Source: JBBIJO01 sp037445895
GTDB taxonomy: Bacteria > Bacteroidota > Ignavibacteria > Kapaibacteriales > UBA2268
DNA: 64,000 bases
Assembly: GCA_037445895.1 (NCBI GenBank)
Contig: JBBIJO010000011.1
Location: 1 to 64,000, forward strand
Direction: 5' to 3'
Numbering within the stretch: position 1 is the stretch's first letter; the number at the start of each line of letters is the position of its first letter. Shown piece after piece: positions 16,244-25,885 of this stretch. Made by a program: the position numbers and the translations under genes. The notes beneath the pieces were generated by a model. That model did not search any database and was not told the origin of the DNA. It saw only the letters and a list, made by a program, of their open reading frames with translations.

Positions 16244-18331
16244 CTACCCTTTCATAGGTAGAAGCAAAATGTAAATTTTACTTAAAATATCGACTATATC
16301 GGAGTTTGGATGGATAACGAAATCGATACCAGCAGTTTGGAATTTTTCATTCAAGGTTTGCTTGGAAAACAATCCAACAATCACCAAAATGATATTGGAA
16401 TTTGCATTTTTAAGCATAGTAACCAAACTGGAAACAAAAGTTGGATACAAAGCATCGGAAGAACAAATAACCGCAACCTGTGCACCGGAAGAAAGAAACT
16501 CGGCAACGAAATCGTTAACTACTGTGGAACCTTTTGATTCAATGATTTCGAAGCCACCCACACGGAAAACATCTGCTGCAAATTCGGAGCGCAATCGATA
16601 ATCCGAAACAAAGCCGAAATTAACTAAAAATGCCTTGGGAGTATTCCTAAATGCAGCCATAAATTCATCCGATAAACTACGAAGCGTTTCGAATGCGGCT
16701 GATTCTCTAATTCTTTCGAGCCTTTCAATTTGTTTCGTTGAAGTAAAATCCAAAGTTGGAAGCTCGGATATACAACCTAAATTTCCGGCAAAATTAACAA
16801 TGGAGGCAAAATCCTTTCGGTTCACTTTCGGCAGTAATTCCGTTAAAATATTCCCCCTCCGTTTCTCTTCAACAATCTTCTTTCTTCTCAAAGCAAGAAT
16901 ACAAAAATCACTTTCAGACAAAGCAGTTGAATCTATATTTTTTTCCTGTGGATTAAGGAATTTGTTCGTTCCAACCAGTATGTCTTTGCGAGTTGCAAGG
17001 TTTTTAGAACGTTTCTCTGCTATCTCCTTGATCGACCTTTGCACATTGGAATTTACGATTGAATTAACAAAACCACCATTAGATTCAATCAATTTAAATA
17101 AATCGAGCGACATTCGTGCCAATTCGAAAGTGAGCGACTCGATATACCAGGAACCTCCAATAGGGTCTATTACATCGCACAAATTATGTTCTTCGAGCAA
17201 CACAATTTGGGTATTTCTTGCATTTCGCAAGGAAAAATCATCGAATAAACTGCCGAATGGTTCGGTAAATGGAGTAACTTCGATAAAGTCGGAACCACCA
17301 AGGACAGCTGCGAACGTTTCGCCAGTATTCCGGAGCATATTAACATAAGCGTCGAGTTTGCTTTTATTCCTTCGATTAGTAACCGTATAAATACATATTT
17401 TCTGATTGTTGGGTCGAACTCGAAATTCCTCCATCACTTTCCCCCACAACATACGGAAAGCCCTTAGCTTTGCTATCTCGATAAATAAATTGCTTCCAAT
17501 GGAAAATTTAAACATAAACTTTGGACAACTTTCATCGGGTTCAATCCCAGCTTCAATCAGCAACTTTACATACTCAACGGCTAAAGCAATAGAATAAGAA
17601 ATTTCCTGAATTGCATTTCCACCGGATTCAAAGAAAAGAGTACCATCGACAACCAAATTCATAAATTTAGGAAAATGTTTTCGAGATGCTTCGAAAAAGT
17701 CCACAAGTTTGGACTTACTCTCAGAACTTTCAACAGGAAGCCTTCCAATCTCTAAAAACAAGTCGAAAAGCCTCAAATGAAAACTTCCGGAAAGTCTCTT
17801 CGGGTCGATTTTCCTATGCTTTAAATACACAAACAAATATGCCAAAAGCTCATAAGCCTTAGGAGAATTGAAATGCAGTGACAATTTTTCTAAACTTACG
17901 TCGGCAAAGGCATCCTCGAAATCAACGGCGGAATCCAAAAATAAACCTTGCAAACTTCGATACCTATCGGAAACATCGATGTGGTTGATGAAAATTGAAT
18001 TAACTCCATTTTGTAATTCTTCTTTAAGCTTTTGATTGAAAATTCTCGGGTCGGGGAATGGTAAAGACTGCGAAACTGACCAAGGAGCAACTCTAAATCC
18101 ACTTGTTCTTTGACCTCGCAAGAAGTTGCGAAATCCGGGGAATTCGTTTCGAAGGTATTCAAGATTTTCGATATCCCTCTTTCGATAAAGCGGTTTAATT
18201 TGAATTCCTTCGTAAGTAGATGAAAAAAGTTGGTCATAAGATTTGCCTTTTAAAGCAGATTTAGCTTCTTCGACCCAATCTTCGTAGGTTTGTAGCTGAA
18301 AATCGCTTAATAGCCTTCGGCTTTTTTTCAT
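16244..18331 (-). CDS. mutA: Methylmalonyl-CoA mutase small (non-catalytic) subunit
   Basis: Partner of the catalytic MutB subunit in the B12-dependent interconversion of methylmalonyl-CoA and succinyl-CoA. The TIM-barrel part shows the small-subunit version of the substrate block (FPGFRNFLRGQRTSGFRVAPW near residues 64-84, in place of the large-subunit PYTRG block) and GGSDFIEVTPFTEP in the middle. The C-terminal Rossmann-like domain lacks the cobalamin-binding DxHxxG motif (GFVSDYRLRSEF at that place), as expected for the small subunit. It is 695 residues long, slightly above the usual size. mutB normally follows mutA directly, but here the next DNA is the 3' end of a pseudogene on the other strand, so the subunit is orphaned locally. 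A short, probably untranslated leader separates it from the divergent gene at 18546. Confidence 0.85.
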   Translation of the reverse strand: MKKSRRLLSDFQLQTYEDWVEEAKSALKGKSYDQLFSSTYEGIQIKPLYRKRDIENLEYLRNEFPGFRNFLRGQRTSGFRVAPWSVSQSLPFPDPRIFNQKLKEELQNGVNSIFINHIDVSDRYRSLQGLFLDSAVDFEDAFADVSLEKLSLHFNSPKAYELLAYLFVYLKHRKIDPKRLSGSFHLRLFDLFLEIGRLPVESSESKSKLVDFFEASRKHFPKFMNLVVDGTLFFESGGNAIQEISYSIALAVEYVKLLIEAGIEPDESCPKFMFKFSIGSNLFIEIAKLRAFRMLWGKVMEEFRVRPNNQKICIYTVTNRRNKSKLDAYVNMLRNTGETFAAVLGGSDFIEVTPFTEPFGSLFDDFSLRNARNTQIVLLEEHNLCDVIDPIGGSWYIESLTFELARMSLDLFKLIESNGGFVNSIVNSNVQRSIKEIAEKRSKNLATRKDILVGTNKFLNPQEKNIDSTALSESDFCILALRRKKIVEEKRRGNILTELLPKVNRKDFASIVNFAGNLGCISELPTLDFTSTKQIERLERIRESAAFETLRSLSDEFMAAFRNTPKAFLVNFGFVSDYRLRSEFAADVFRVGGFEIIESKGSTVVNDFVAEFLSSGAQVAVICSSDALYPTFVSSLVTMLKNANSNIILVIVGLFSKQTLNEKFQTAGIDFVIHPNSDIVDILSKIYILLLPMKG

Positions 18332-18545
18332 TTTTTATGTTCAAAATGTTGCAAATACAAAATTACCAATAATATTTCTTCGAAATTAGAATGTCCTTCG
18401 AAAATACATTGAACCCAAGTAAAAATAGCCTATGATATAATTTTTAAAATTATGAGTTTTTGTTGAATATTTTCGATTTACTATCCGAAACTTTTATTAA
18501 TTTTGAATAGAATTATAAATATAAATTATAATTGTCGGAGGAAAT

Positions 18546-19493
18546 ATGAAAATAATAGGTATTTTTTGTGGACTCGAAAATTCGTTCCCATTTGCTTTAA
18601 TTAATTATATCAACAGTAAAAGAAACGATATTTCCGCTGACCTTGTAAGAATAGGCTACGTTATTATGGAAGAATCATTGAACTACGATGTTATTTTCGA
18701 CCGCGTTAGCCACGAGGTTCCAATGTATCAATCCGTTCTTAAAAAAGTTGCTTTGCAAGGAACAGCAATAATCAACAACCCATATTTAAAATGCGCCGAA
18801 GACCACTTTTTTCAATTTTCACTTGCAAATGAACTCAAATTGAAAGTTCCTCGAACAGCGATTATTCCAACGAAAGAACATGTTGAAGGAACAACTGCCG
18901 AAACTTATAAGAACTTGGTTTACCCGTTGAATTGGATGGAACTTTTCGATTATATTGGATTTCCTATGTTACTAAAACTAAACAAGAGCAACGCAGGAAC
19001 GTATAGTTTTAAGGTTTACAATCCAATGGAGTTTTTCTCCGCTTATGACGTAACAGGAACTAAGCAAATGATAGTCCAACAAGTTATCGACTATACTGAC
19101 TACTATCGCGTTTTTGTAGTAGGTAAAAAACATTTGAAAATCATTAATTACGACCCAAACAAACCTATACATTTACGTTATTCCAAAGAGAAGCTCACAA
19201 TTGACCCGAAACATAAAAAGACTATCGAAAAAATAGCAATCGATATTTGCACGGCTCTCGATCTCGAAGTTAATGCAATCGATTTTGGAATTTTTAATTC
19301 CGAAGTTTATCTGTTAGATTTTTACAACACTGCACCACAAATTGAATCGGTATATTTTTCCGAGGATGACTACAATTGGTTGGTATTTACAATCGGGGAT
19401 TATTTAATATCATTGGCAGAAAAAGGAAAAAACTGGTATAACGATACTCCTTGGAAAAATTTAATAAACACGAGAACACAAAAGAATGAATAA
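18546..19493 (+). CDS. ATP-grasp family protein (RimK/glutathione synthetase-like), substrate unknown
   Basis: A 315-residue cytosolic protein with GGAGG just upstream of the ATG. The central part shows an ATP-grasp layout: FPMLLKLNKSNAGTYSFKV (lysine and flexible Gly-poor loop, about residues 138-156), MIVQQVIDY (hinge strand), YYRVFVVGKKHLKI and EVNAIDFGIFNSEVYLLDFYNTAP (acidic metal ligands, with Asp/Asn near the end). The glycine-rich loop is weaker than in typical RimK. ATP-grasp enzymes join a carboxylate to an amine or thiol; the substrate cannot be told. It heads a gene run with an M28 peptidase and an alpha/beta hydrolase, which may suggest peptide-like substrates (weak inference). 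Confidence 0.65.
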   Translation: MKIIGIFCGLENSFPFALINYINSKRNDISADLVRIGYVIMEESLNYDVIFDRVSHEVPMYQSVLKKVALQGTAIINNPYLKCAEDHFFQFSLANELKLKVPRTAIIPTKEHVEGTTAETYKNLVYPLNWMELFDYIGFPMLLKLNKSNAGTYSFKVYNPMEFFSAYDVTGTKQMIVQQVIDYTDYYRVFVVGKKHLKIINYDPNKPIHLRYSKEKLTIDPKHKKTIEKIAIDICTALDLEVNAIDFGIFNSEVYLLDFYNTAPQIESVYFSEDDYNWLVFTIGDYLISLAEKGKNWYNDTPWKNLINTRTQKNE

Positions 19494-19523
19494 TGTTAAT
19501 GTTTAAAAATTTACGAGTTGAAA

Positions 19524-21359
19524 ATGTTTAAAAAACTTTTTTTATTCCTTATCGTAATAAGTTCAATATTTACTATATCTCGAAGTATTTCATTATCCCA
19601 AAAAGCAACTACGCCCGATGCGATGAAAATTGCTGAATATGTCCGTTACTTAGCTTCCGATGAACTCGAAGGCAGATTCCCAGGAACAGCAGGCAACTTT
19701 AAAGCTGCTACATTCATCGAAAATAAATTAAAAGAGTTCGGGTTGAAACCATTTAACGGAAGCTACCGCCAGAATTTCCTTTTTCCAATAAAATATAGAG
19801 TTTCCGATAAGAATTCTGTTGTTTGGACAAAACTAATTGAACGCCCAGGAGTTCCAAAGGAAATGTGGAAAAGCTTTCCAAAAAATTGGAATGTTAACAC
19901 AGACTTTCAACCTCTTGCGATAAGTGAAAATGGAACAATAGCAGGAGAAGTTGCTTTTGTTGGCTATGGAGTAACGTCGAAAGACATTCCCTACGACGAT
20001 TACGAAGGAATTGATGTTAAAGGAAAGATTGTCATTGTCCTTTCGGATTCTGCCGAAGGGCATCCGAAAGACGAACGGTTTATTCCCTATTCAAAATTAA
20101 GTTATAAAGCAATGAATGCTCGCGAACACGGAGCAGTAGGAGTTATTTTTGTCAAAGTCCAAAGCGACTCCGCAAATATTTTCTATCCTCTGAAAGTATC
20201 TTCGATGGCAAAAAAATCGGGTATTATTGCAATACAAGCAAGCAGAACAGAAATAGCTAAATTTTTTCCCGCATCGGCCAATCTATATCCCGTTGAATTA
20301 GAAATGCAAAAAACAAAAAAGCCAAAAAGTTTTATTATTCCTAACACAACAATTTCGATTACAGTCGATTTAGAAACGGAAAAAGTTGAAGTCCCTAATA
20401 TTGTCGGGCTTATATCCGGAACTGACCCCACATTATCAAATGAATATATTGTTATTGGAGCACACTTTGACCATTTAGGCTGGGGAACGGAAAACTCACT
20501 CTATCGAGGCAAGATTCTCCAAATACACAACGGTGCCGACGATAATGCTTCTGGAACATCCGCAATTCTTTATCTCGCTGAACTGTTAGCAAAACAACCG
20601 TTGCGACGTTCTGTAATCGTTGCTGCCTTTAATGGCGAGGAGGAAGGATTGCTTGGCTCTGCTTTTTATGTCAAAAATCCAATTTACCCCATTGAACAAA
20701 CTATATTAATGATAAACTTTGATATGGTTGGGAGAATTAACAATAGCAAAATTAACATCTTCGGAACTGGTTCCTCTACTACATTCGATAAGGTGATAGA
20801 TTCTGTTGCAACTATTGATTCACTGGTAATTACAAAAGGCTCCGAAGGATATGGTCCGAGCGACCATTCTTCATTCTACGGAGCAAAGGTTCCAGTAATA
20901 TTTCTTTTTACTGGTGCACACGCCGATTACCACTTACCAAGCGACGATGCAGAAAAAATCGACGCCGATGGTATTTTAAGAGTTGCAAACTATGCCCATA
21001 AAATATTAGAAAGATATGGCAATTCAACAGAAAAACCAGACTATATTGTAGTCAAAACAGAAAAGAAAGAGGAAAAAAATGGCTCGCCGGGATACGCGCG
21101 TGTATGGTTTGGAATCGTCCCAAATTTTGAAGACAACCCCCAAGGTCTACGTATTACTGGTGTTTCTCCGGGAAGTCCAGCCGAAAAAGCAGGTTTGAAA
21201 GGCAACGATGTCATCATCAAATTCGGAGAACATTCAATTAAGAACCTATACGATTTAACCTACATATTAAGAGAATACAAACCGAATGATGTAGTAAATG
21301 TAGTTGTACTTCGGGATAGCAAGGAAATCGCTTTGAAAGTAAAACTCGTCGCACGTTAA
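19524..21359 (+). CDS. Secreted M28-family zinc peptidase with PA and PDZ domains
   Basis: Di-zinc aminopeptidase exported to the periplasm or surface. ATG 19524 opens a signal peptide (MFKKLFLFLIVISSIF); a TTG two codons earlier is less likely. A PA-type insert lies at about residues 130-270 (GEVAFVGYGVTSKD, GKIVIVLSDS). The zinc ligands are all seen: GAHFDHLG near 312, GADDNASG near 338, GEEEGLLG near 372, NFDMVGR near 398 and DYHLPSDD near 470. A PDZ domain occupies about 520-605 (LRITGVSPGSPAEKAGLKGND). The length of 611 residues suits this three-domain type. Co-directional with the ATP-grasp gene upstream and the hydrolase downstream (1-base gap). Confidence 0.9.
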   Translation: MFKKLFLFLIVISSIFTISRSISLSQKATTPDAMKIAEYVRYLASDELEGRFPGTAGNFKAATFIENKLKEFGLKPFNGSYRQNFLFPIKYRVSDKNSVVWTKLIERPGVPKEMWKSFPKNWNVNTDFQPLAISENGTIAGEVAFVGYGVTSKDIPYDDYEGIDVKGKIVIVLSDSAEGHPKDERFIPYSKLSYKAMNAREHGAVGVIFVKVQSDSANIFYPLKVSSMAKKSGIIAIQASRTEIAKFFPASANLYPVELEMQKTKKPKSFIIPNTTISITVDLETEKVEVPNIVGLISGTDPTLSNEYIVIGAHFDHLGWGTENSLYRGKILQIHNGADDNASGTSAILYLAELLAKQPLRRSVIVAAFNGEEEGLLGSAFYVKNPIYPIEQTILMINFDMVGRINNSKINIFGTGSSTTFDKVIDSVATIDSLVITKGSEGYGPSDHSSFYGAKVPVIFLFTGAHADYHLPSDDAEKIDADGILRVANYAHKILERYGNSTEKPDYIVVKTEKKEEKNGSPGYARVWFGIVPNFEDNPQGLRITGVSPGSPAEKAGLKGNDVIIKFGEHSIKNLYDLTYILREYKPNDVVNVVVLRDSKEIALKVKLVAR

Positions 21360-21360
21360 A

Positions 21361-22218
21361 ATGCCCAGAACTACCTCTCGAAGCGTGAAAAAGTATCCTT
21401 TTTCAATTAATGTGGATAGTTCTAACTCTTTAATCGGGGATTTCTACTACATTGAAGCGCAACATAAACTACCCATAGTCATTCTAATCCATGGTTTTAC
21501 TGGGTTTAAGGATTGGGGTTTTCTCCCCTTTTTAGCAGAAAATTTGGCGCAAAATAACTTCTTTGCTCTTACATTTAATTTCTCTTACGACGGGGTCACC
21601 CAGAATAAAGACTGGGTAGATTGCCCCGATAAATTTGCACAGAATACGATAACCCGAGAAGTCTTGGATCTTCAGCACCTTGTTGAATCGCTACAAAACA
21701 AATCAATACTGCCCGAATCTATTCGCAGTAATATCGACTCAAATACAATTTCACTTGTCGGGCAATCTCTTGGCGGGGCAATAGCAACAATTTTTGCTTC
21801 TCAAACACAAATTCCTTCGAAAATCATACTTCTTGGCTCGGTTGGAACCCTTTATCGTTACTCGAAACGGCAAATAGAAGAATGGAAAAAAGCGGGATTC
21901 CTTGAATTTAACAATCTAAGGACGGGGCAGTCCCTTCGTATAAATTCCACCTATATCGAAGATATCGAGCAGCACGATTACAGATTATACAAGTTTCTTC
22001 AAAAGATTCATTGTCCTGTTTTAATTCTTCACGGTTCCGAGGACTATACTGTTCCAATCAAAGAGATTTTAACCTATTACAAAAAAGTGCAAAATCCACT
22101 CGCATCTCTTGAGATTATACAAAATACAGGTCATACATTCGGGATTGAACATCCATTTAAAGAGCCAACACCAGCACTTCTAAAAGTTTTACAAAAAATT
22201 ATCGACTTTTTGAAATGA
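21361..22218 (+). CDS. Alpha/beta-hydrolase (esterase/acylaminoacyl-peptidase-like)
   Basis: A 285-residue soluble hydrolase. The oxyanion-hole strand ends in LIHGFTGFKDWGF near residue 44, the nucleophile elbow is GQSLGG with Ser near 136, the acid is in HGSEDYTVP near 227 and the base in GHTFGIEHPF near 257. No signal peptide is seen, so it probably acts in the cytosol. The substrate is unknown; the layout is close to serine-aminopeptidase-like (Hydrolase_4) esterases. It begins one base after the M28 peptidase stop and overlaps the next lipoprotein gene as ATGA. Confidence 0.85.
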   Translation: MPRTTSRSVKKYPFSINVDSSNSLIGDFYYIEAQHKLPIVILIHGFTGFKDWGFLPFLAENLAQNNFFALTFNFSYDGVTQNKDWVDCPDKFAQNTITREVLDLQHLVESLQNKSILPESIRSNIDSNTISLVGQSLGGAIATIFASQTQIPSKIILLGSVGTLYRYSKRQIEEWKKAGFLEFNNLRTGQSLRINSTYIEDIEQHDYRLYKFLQKIHCPVLILHGSEDYTVPIKEILTYYKKVQNPLASLEIIQNTGHTFGIEHPFKEPTPALLKVLQKIIDFLK

Positions 22219-22643
22219 AAAGCACAACTTTCCAACTTCTAATATTGTTGATTCTAATTTCCACGGGTTGCGAACTCATTCGTTTGATAGAAAAAAAGAA
22301 GAACAACAAAATTTTACCTGACCCATCTACATCAATCGGAACTGTTGCTTTACTTTCCGACGAACTTTCACAAGGGAATGTTTTTGGGGCAACAAAACTT
22401 TTTGTTCCGGAGGATACTTCTTTTAATACAGAGAAAATGATAGATTTACAAGACAGACTTGCTCGGTTAGGAAGGATTATCGCAAAGAAACCAATAACTT
22501 TCTTTAAAATTGACACATTAAATCCTACACTCCATCGCATATATGTTGAATTTGACTATTTGGAAACTATGCAAGTTATTGCAATTAAAAACGAAAATTT
22601 ATGGCTAATAAAAGATTTCGAAGTGATTGGTTCATCACAATAG
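22215..22643 (+). CDS. Small lipoprotein, function unknown
   Basis: The 142-residue product begins with a lipoprotein signal (hydrophobic LLILLILISTGC, lipobox Cys at about residue 19). The rest is a single small alpha+beta domain: a helical part (TVALLSDELSQGNVFGATKLF), then strands ending with NLWLIKDFEVIG, an arrangement seen in NTF2-like/SnoaL-type or DUF4878-like lipoproteins. I cannot assign a family. The ATG overlaps the hydrolase stop (ATGA), so it is translated with it. It ends 142 bases before secD. Confidence 0.7.
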   Translation: MKSTTFQLLILLILISTGCELIRLIEKKKNNKILPDPSTSIGTVALLSDELSQGNVFGATKLFVPEDTSFNTEKMIDLQDRLARLGRIIAKKPITFFKIDTLNPTLHRIYVEFDYLETMQVIAIKNENLWLIKDFEVIGSSQ

Positions 22644-22729
22644 TTTTTCATTTCTCAAAATAAAACTTAGATATTAATTATTTGATATTAATTATCAGGA
22701 TTAACGTTTTTAATATAAGATTAAAATTG

Positions 22730-22737
22730 TAATTTTG
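22730..22737 (+). promoter_or_regulatory. -7 promoter element TAATTTTG upstream of secD
   Basis: TAATTTTG matches TAnnTTTG about 49 bases before the secD start. A clear TTTG at -33 is missing (GTTTTT is near the expected place). Confidence 0.45.
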
Positions 22738-22785
22738 TATTTTTTCGAATTAATGCTTTAATTATTTAGAAGGGAGGCGACTAAC

Positions 22786-24921
22786 TTGAAAAAGTCAATT
22801 GGGAAGTTTCTATTAGTGATTATTCCTTTAATTATTTCAATATTTTTGTTATATCCAACGTATAAATCCAACGAGTTGGAAGAACTAAGGATTCGTTACC
22901 TTGAACAAGCAAAAAAGGCAAAAAATCCACAAGATTCGTTGGCAAAAATTGAATATTTTGAAAAGCATTATGGCGAAGCCCTTCTAAACGCCAAGGCAAA
23001 TCGAATTAAACTTGGCTTAGATTTACGCGGTGGAATGTATGTTACTTTGGAAGTCGATGCATTGAAAATGCTCGAAGAATCGGCACAGCGAGATGCTATC
23101 GATGATTTATTCACCGAAGTTATCGAAAAGACCAAGATAGAGGGTGGGCAATCGGACGAAGATATTGTCGATATTTTCAAACGGAACTTCGACCAAATTG
23201 CACGCCCAAAACGCAAATTCCTTTCGGATTACTACGACTTTGGAGGCGATGTTACTATTTCGGAAGACAAAATAATTGAAAAACTCAAAGAAAATACCCA
23301 AGAAGCAATTGACCAAGCACTCCAAGTAATTCGCCAGCGGGTCGATAAATATGGTATATCTGAACCAACAATAAATAAAATTGGACAACGAAGGATTCTT
23401 CTTGAACTACCAGGGGTTACCAACGAAAAAGAAATGCGACAACTATTGCAAACTACCGCTCGTTTGGAATTTAAACTGGTAAAAAACGACGAAAATCTTG
23501 TTGCTGCTTTCTATAAAATTGATGAGTTCCTTAAAAAAGAAAAACAAATAGGAAAATCTCTACCAAATCTGCCCGAAGATACTTTAAAAAATCAACAGGA
23601 ATTGAAACCTGCCGATACTACCAAAGTTGCAGAAAAAGAGAAATCTACAACCGAAACAGACACAACTACAAGCGATACTGCTACAACGGGGAAACAACAA
23701 GAACCAGATACCACTAATCCTTACTCTGGTCTTTCGAAAGAAGAGCAAACTCGAAAATATCTCGAAGACCATCCATTTACTACTCTATTTGAATCAAATT
23801 TCCAACCCCCGAATGCCGAAAGACAACAATACCAACGCGATGTTCGCTTTTACAATGCCTCGCAAGTTTCGAAAGGAGAATATAGCTTTTCAATTTTCGA
23901 AAATGCTTTAAAACAGTTCGAGGTAATAATAAACCGCAAAGAGATTCGCTCTTTGCTACCCTACGATGTCGAAATTCTTCGAAGTGCCAAACCAGAAACT
24001 ATTCGCGATAATCGAGGCAAAGAATATAAAGTCTATTCATTTTATGCTGTTAAACGCGACCCTGAACTTACTGGTGAAGTTATCACCGATGCTATTGCAA
24101 CATACGACCCAACGAACAACCAACCGATAGTTACTATGGCAATGAGTGGCGATGGCGCAGATAAATGGGCAAAAATTACGGGCGCAAATATCAAAAAGAG
24201 GATTGCAATAGTGCTCGATAACCAAGTCTATTCTGCTCCAGTTGTTCAGCAAAAAATTGTTGGTGGTAATTCGCAAATTACCGGTATGTCCAGTTCCGAA
24301 GAAGCTAAACTTTTGAAAATAGTATTAAAAGCAGGTGCACTCAAAGCACCCGTCCAAATCATCGAAGAAAGAATTGTCGGACCATCACTTGGCGAAGATT
24401 CAATCGCACGAGGAATTCAATCCCTTATCATTGCGGCAATCCTTGTTCTATTGTTTATGACCATTTACTACTCGTTAGCTGGATTATATGCCAACATCGC
24501 TGTATTAATAAATGTTGCGCTAATTGTTGCAATTATGGCTGCTTTCCAAGGAACCTTAACCTTGCCCGGTATCGCCGGCATTATCTTGACTCTCGGAATG
24601 GCTGTTGATGCAAATGTGTTAATTTACGAAAGAATACGCGAAGAGTTGGAAAAAGGTAGGTCCATTCGTTCCGCTATCGACGAAGGTTTTTCGAAGGCAC
24701 TTTCTGCTATTCTCGACTCTAATATCACAACGTTCATTACAGGTATAATTTTGTATTTCTTTGGGAGTGGGCCAATCCAAGGTTTTGCAATGACATTAAT
24801 GATTGGTATTCTAACAACCCTATTCACTGCAATTCTTATTTCGAAAGCACTTTTTCAAATCACATTAAATCTTGGTGCAACTTCAGTTAGTTTTGGTCAA
24901 CCAAAGTCTATTAATGCATAA
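22786..24921 (+). CDS. secD: Protein-export membrane protein SecD
   Basis: Subunit of the SecDF complex, which uses the proton gradient to complete protein export across the inner membrane. The start is TTG 22786, fixed by AGGGAGG at about 22770-22776 and by the basic residues before TM1 (residues about 6-24). The first periplasmic domain follows (LGLDLRGGMYVTLEV near residue 76), then RQRVDKYGISEPTI near 186. The C-terminal RND-like block has about five TM helices with GMAVDANVLIYERIREEL. Between about residues 255 and 318 there is a Thr/Asp/Glu/Lys-rich low-complexity insert, which explains the length of 711 residues. secF follows 17 bases later. Confidence 0.95.
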   Translation: MKKSIGKFLLVIIPLIISIFLLYPTYKSNELEELRIRYLEQAKKAKNPQDSLAKIEYFEKHYGEALLNAKANRIKLGLDLRGGMYVTLEVDALKMLEESAQRDAIDDLFTEVIEKTKIEGGQSDEDIVDIFKRNFDQIARPKRKFLSDYYDFGGDVTISEDKIIEKLKENTQEAIDQALQVIRQRVDKYGISEPTINKIGQRRILLELPGVTNEKEMRQLLQTTARLEFKLVKNDENLVAAFYKIDEFLKKEKQIGKSLPNLPEDTLKNQQELKPADTTKVAEKEKSTTETDTTTSDTATTGKQQEPDTTNPYSGLSKEEQTRKYLEDHPFTTLFESNFQPPNAERQQYQRDVRFYNASQVSKGEYSFSIFENALKQFEVIINRKEIRSLLPYDVEILRSAKPETIRDNRGKEYKVYSFYAVKRDPELTGEVITDAIATYDPTNNQPIVTMAMSGDGADKWAKITGANIKKRIAIVLDNQVYSAPVVQQKIVGGNSQITGMSSSEEAKLLKIVLKAGALKAPVQIIEERIVGPSLGEDSIARGIQSLIIAAILVLLFMTIYYSLAGLYANIAVLINVALIVAIMAAFQGTLTLPGIAGIILTLGMAVDANVLIYERIREELEKGRSIRSAIDEGFSKALSAILDSNITTFITGIILYFFGSGPIQGFAMTLMIGILTTLFTAILISKALFQITLNLGATSVSFGQPKSINA

Positions 24922-24938
24922 CAAAAAAGGATTATTAT

Positions 24939-25883
24939 ATGCAATTCTTTAAAAAGCCAAATATTGATTTCCTCGGAAAACGAAATACCTTCTTCATCAT
25001 ATCGGGGATTATGACCATAATTGGGATTTTATTGATTGTTTTTGTCGGTTTTCGTTTTGGGATTGATTTCACGGGTGGAACCGAAATCGCTCTAAAAGTT
25101 CAAAAGAATTTAACTACCGATGAACTACGTAAAAGGCTTGCAAATGCAAAAATACTCCCCGACGAAATTAAATCATACGGCGAGTCAAACCAATTCCTTA
25201 TTCGCCTTAAAGAAGTTGGCGAGGAAGTTACTAAAATTGAAACGAACATAAATTCAACATTGAAGGATTATGGTGTCGAAATATTAAAGAAAGATTCTAT
25301 TGGACCCAAAATTGGACAGGAACTCCGATTTCAGGCTTTAATAGCAATACTACTTGCAATTGTTGCTATGCTTATCTATATTGGCTTCCGCTTTGAATTC
25401 ACATTCGGATTAGGGGCTATTATTGCATTAATTCACGATGTTATCTTTACTATTGGAATGATTATTATTTTCGATAAGCTACAAATAATTAATCTGGAAA
25501 TCAATCAAGGAATTCTTGCAGCTCTCTTAACGGTCGTTGGCTACTCCGTCAACGATACCGTGATTATTTTCGATAGAATACGCGAGAATCGAGAAAAGCA
25601 AAAAGGAATATCTTTCATTAAAATGGCAAATGCAAGTATCAACGAAACACTATCGCGAACAACTATAACAGTTTTGACTGTTCTACTCGTCTTGGTAGTG
25701 ATGGTTTTCTTCTCGGGTCCCGTCCTCCAAGGATTTGCCTTTACGATGTTGGTTGGTGTGATAACTGGAACCTATTCTTCCATATTTATTGCCACTGCTT
25801 TTGTTGTATTTTATTTAGAAAAAGTGAAAAAAGAAAAGTTGGAAGAAGAAACTAAGCAAAAGCCTGCGTTAGCTAAATCTTAA
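24939..25883 (+). CDS. secF: Protein-export membrane protein SecF
   Basis: Partner of SecD, six TM helices. RFGIDFTGGTEIAL near residues 40-53 is the SecF signature after TM1. SIGPKIGQELRFQAL leads into TM2, and VVGYSVNDTVIIFDRIREN near 205 is the conserved proton-path block. A lysine- and glutamate-rich tail ends the 314-residue protein. The next gene starts 2 bases after the stop. Confidence 0.95.
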   Translation: MQFFKKPNIDFLGKRNTFFIISGIMTIIGILLIVFVGFRFGIDFTGGTEIALKVQKNLTTDELRKRLANAKILPDEIKSYGESNQFLIRLKEVGEEVTKIETNINSTLKDYGVEILKKDSIGPKIGQELRFQALIAILLAIVAMLIYIGFRFEFTFGLGAIIALIHDVIFTIGMIIIFDKLQIINLEINQGILAALLTVVGYSVNDTVIIFDRIRENREKQKGISFIKMANASINETLSRTTITVLTVLLVLVVMVFFSGPVLQGFAFTMLVGVITGTYSSIFIATAFVVFYLEKVKKEKLEEETKQKPALAKS

Positions 25884-25885
25884 AA

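Noticed and set aside
16635..17348. 237-codon plus-strand frame
   Set aside because: Antisense to mutA; serine- and phenylalanine-rich shadow of the real gene.
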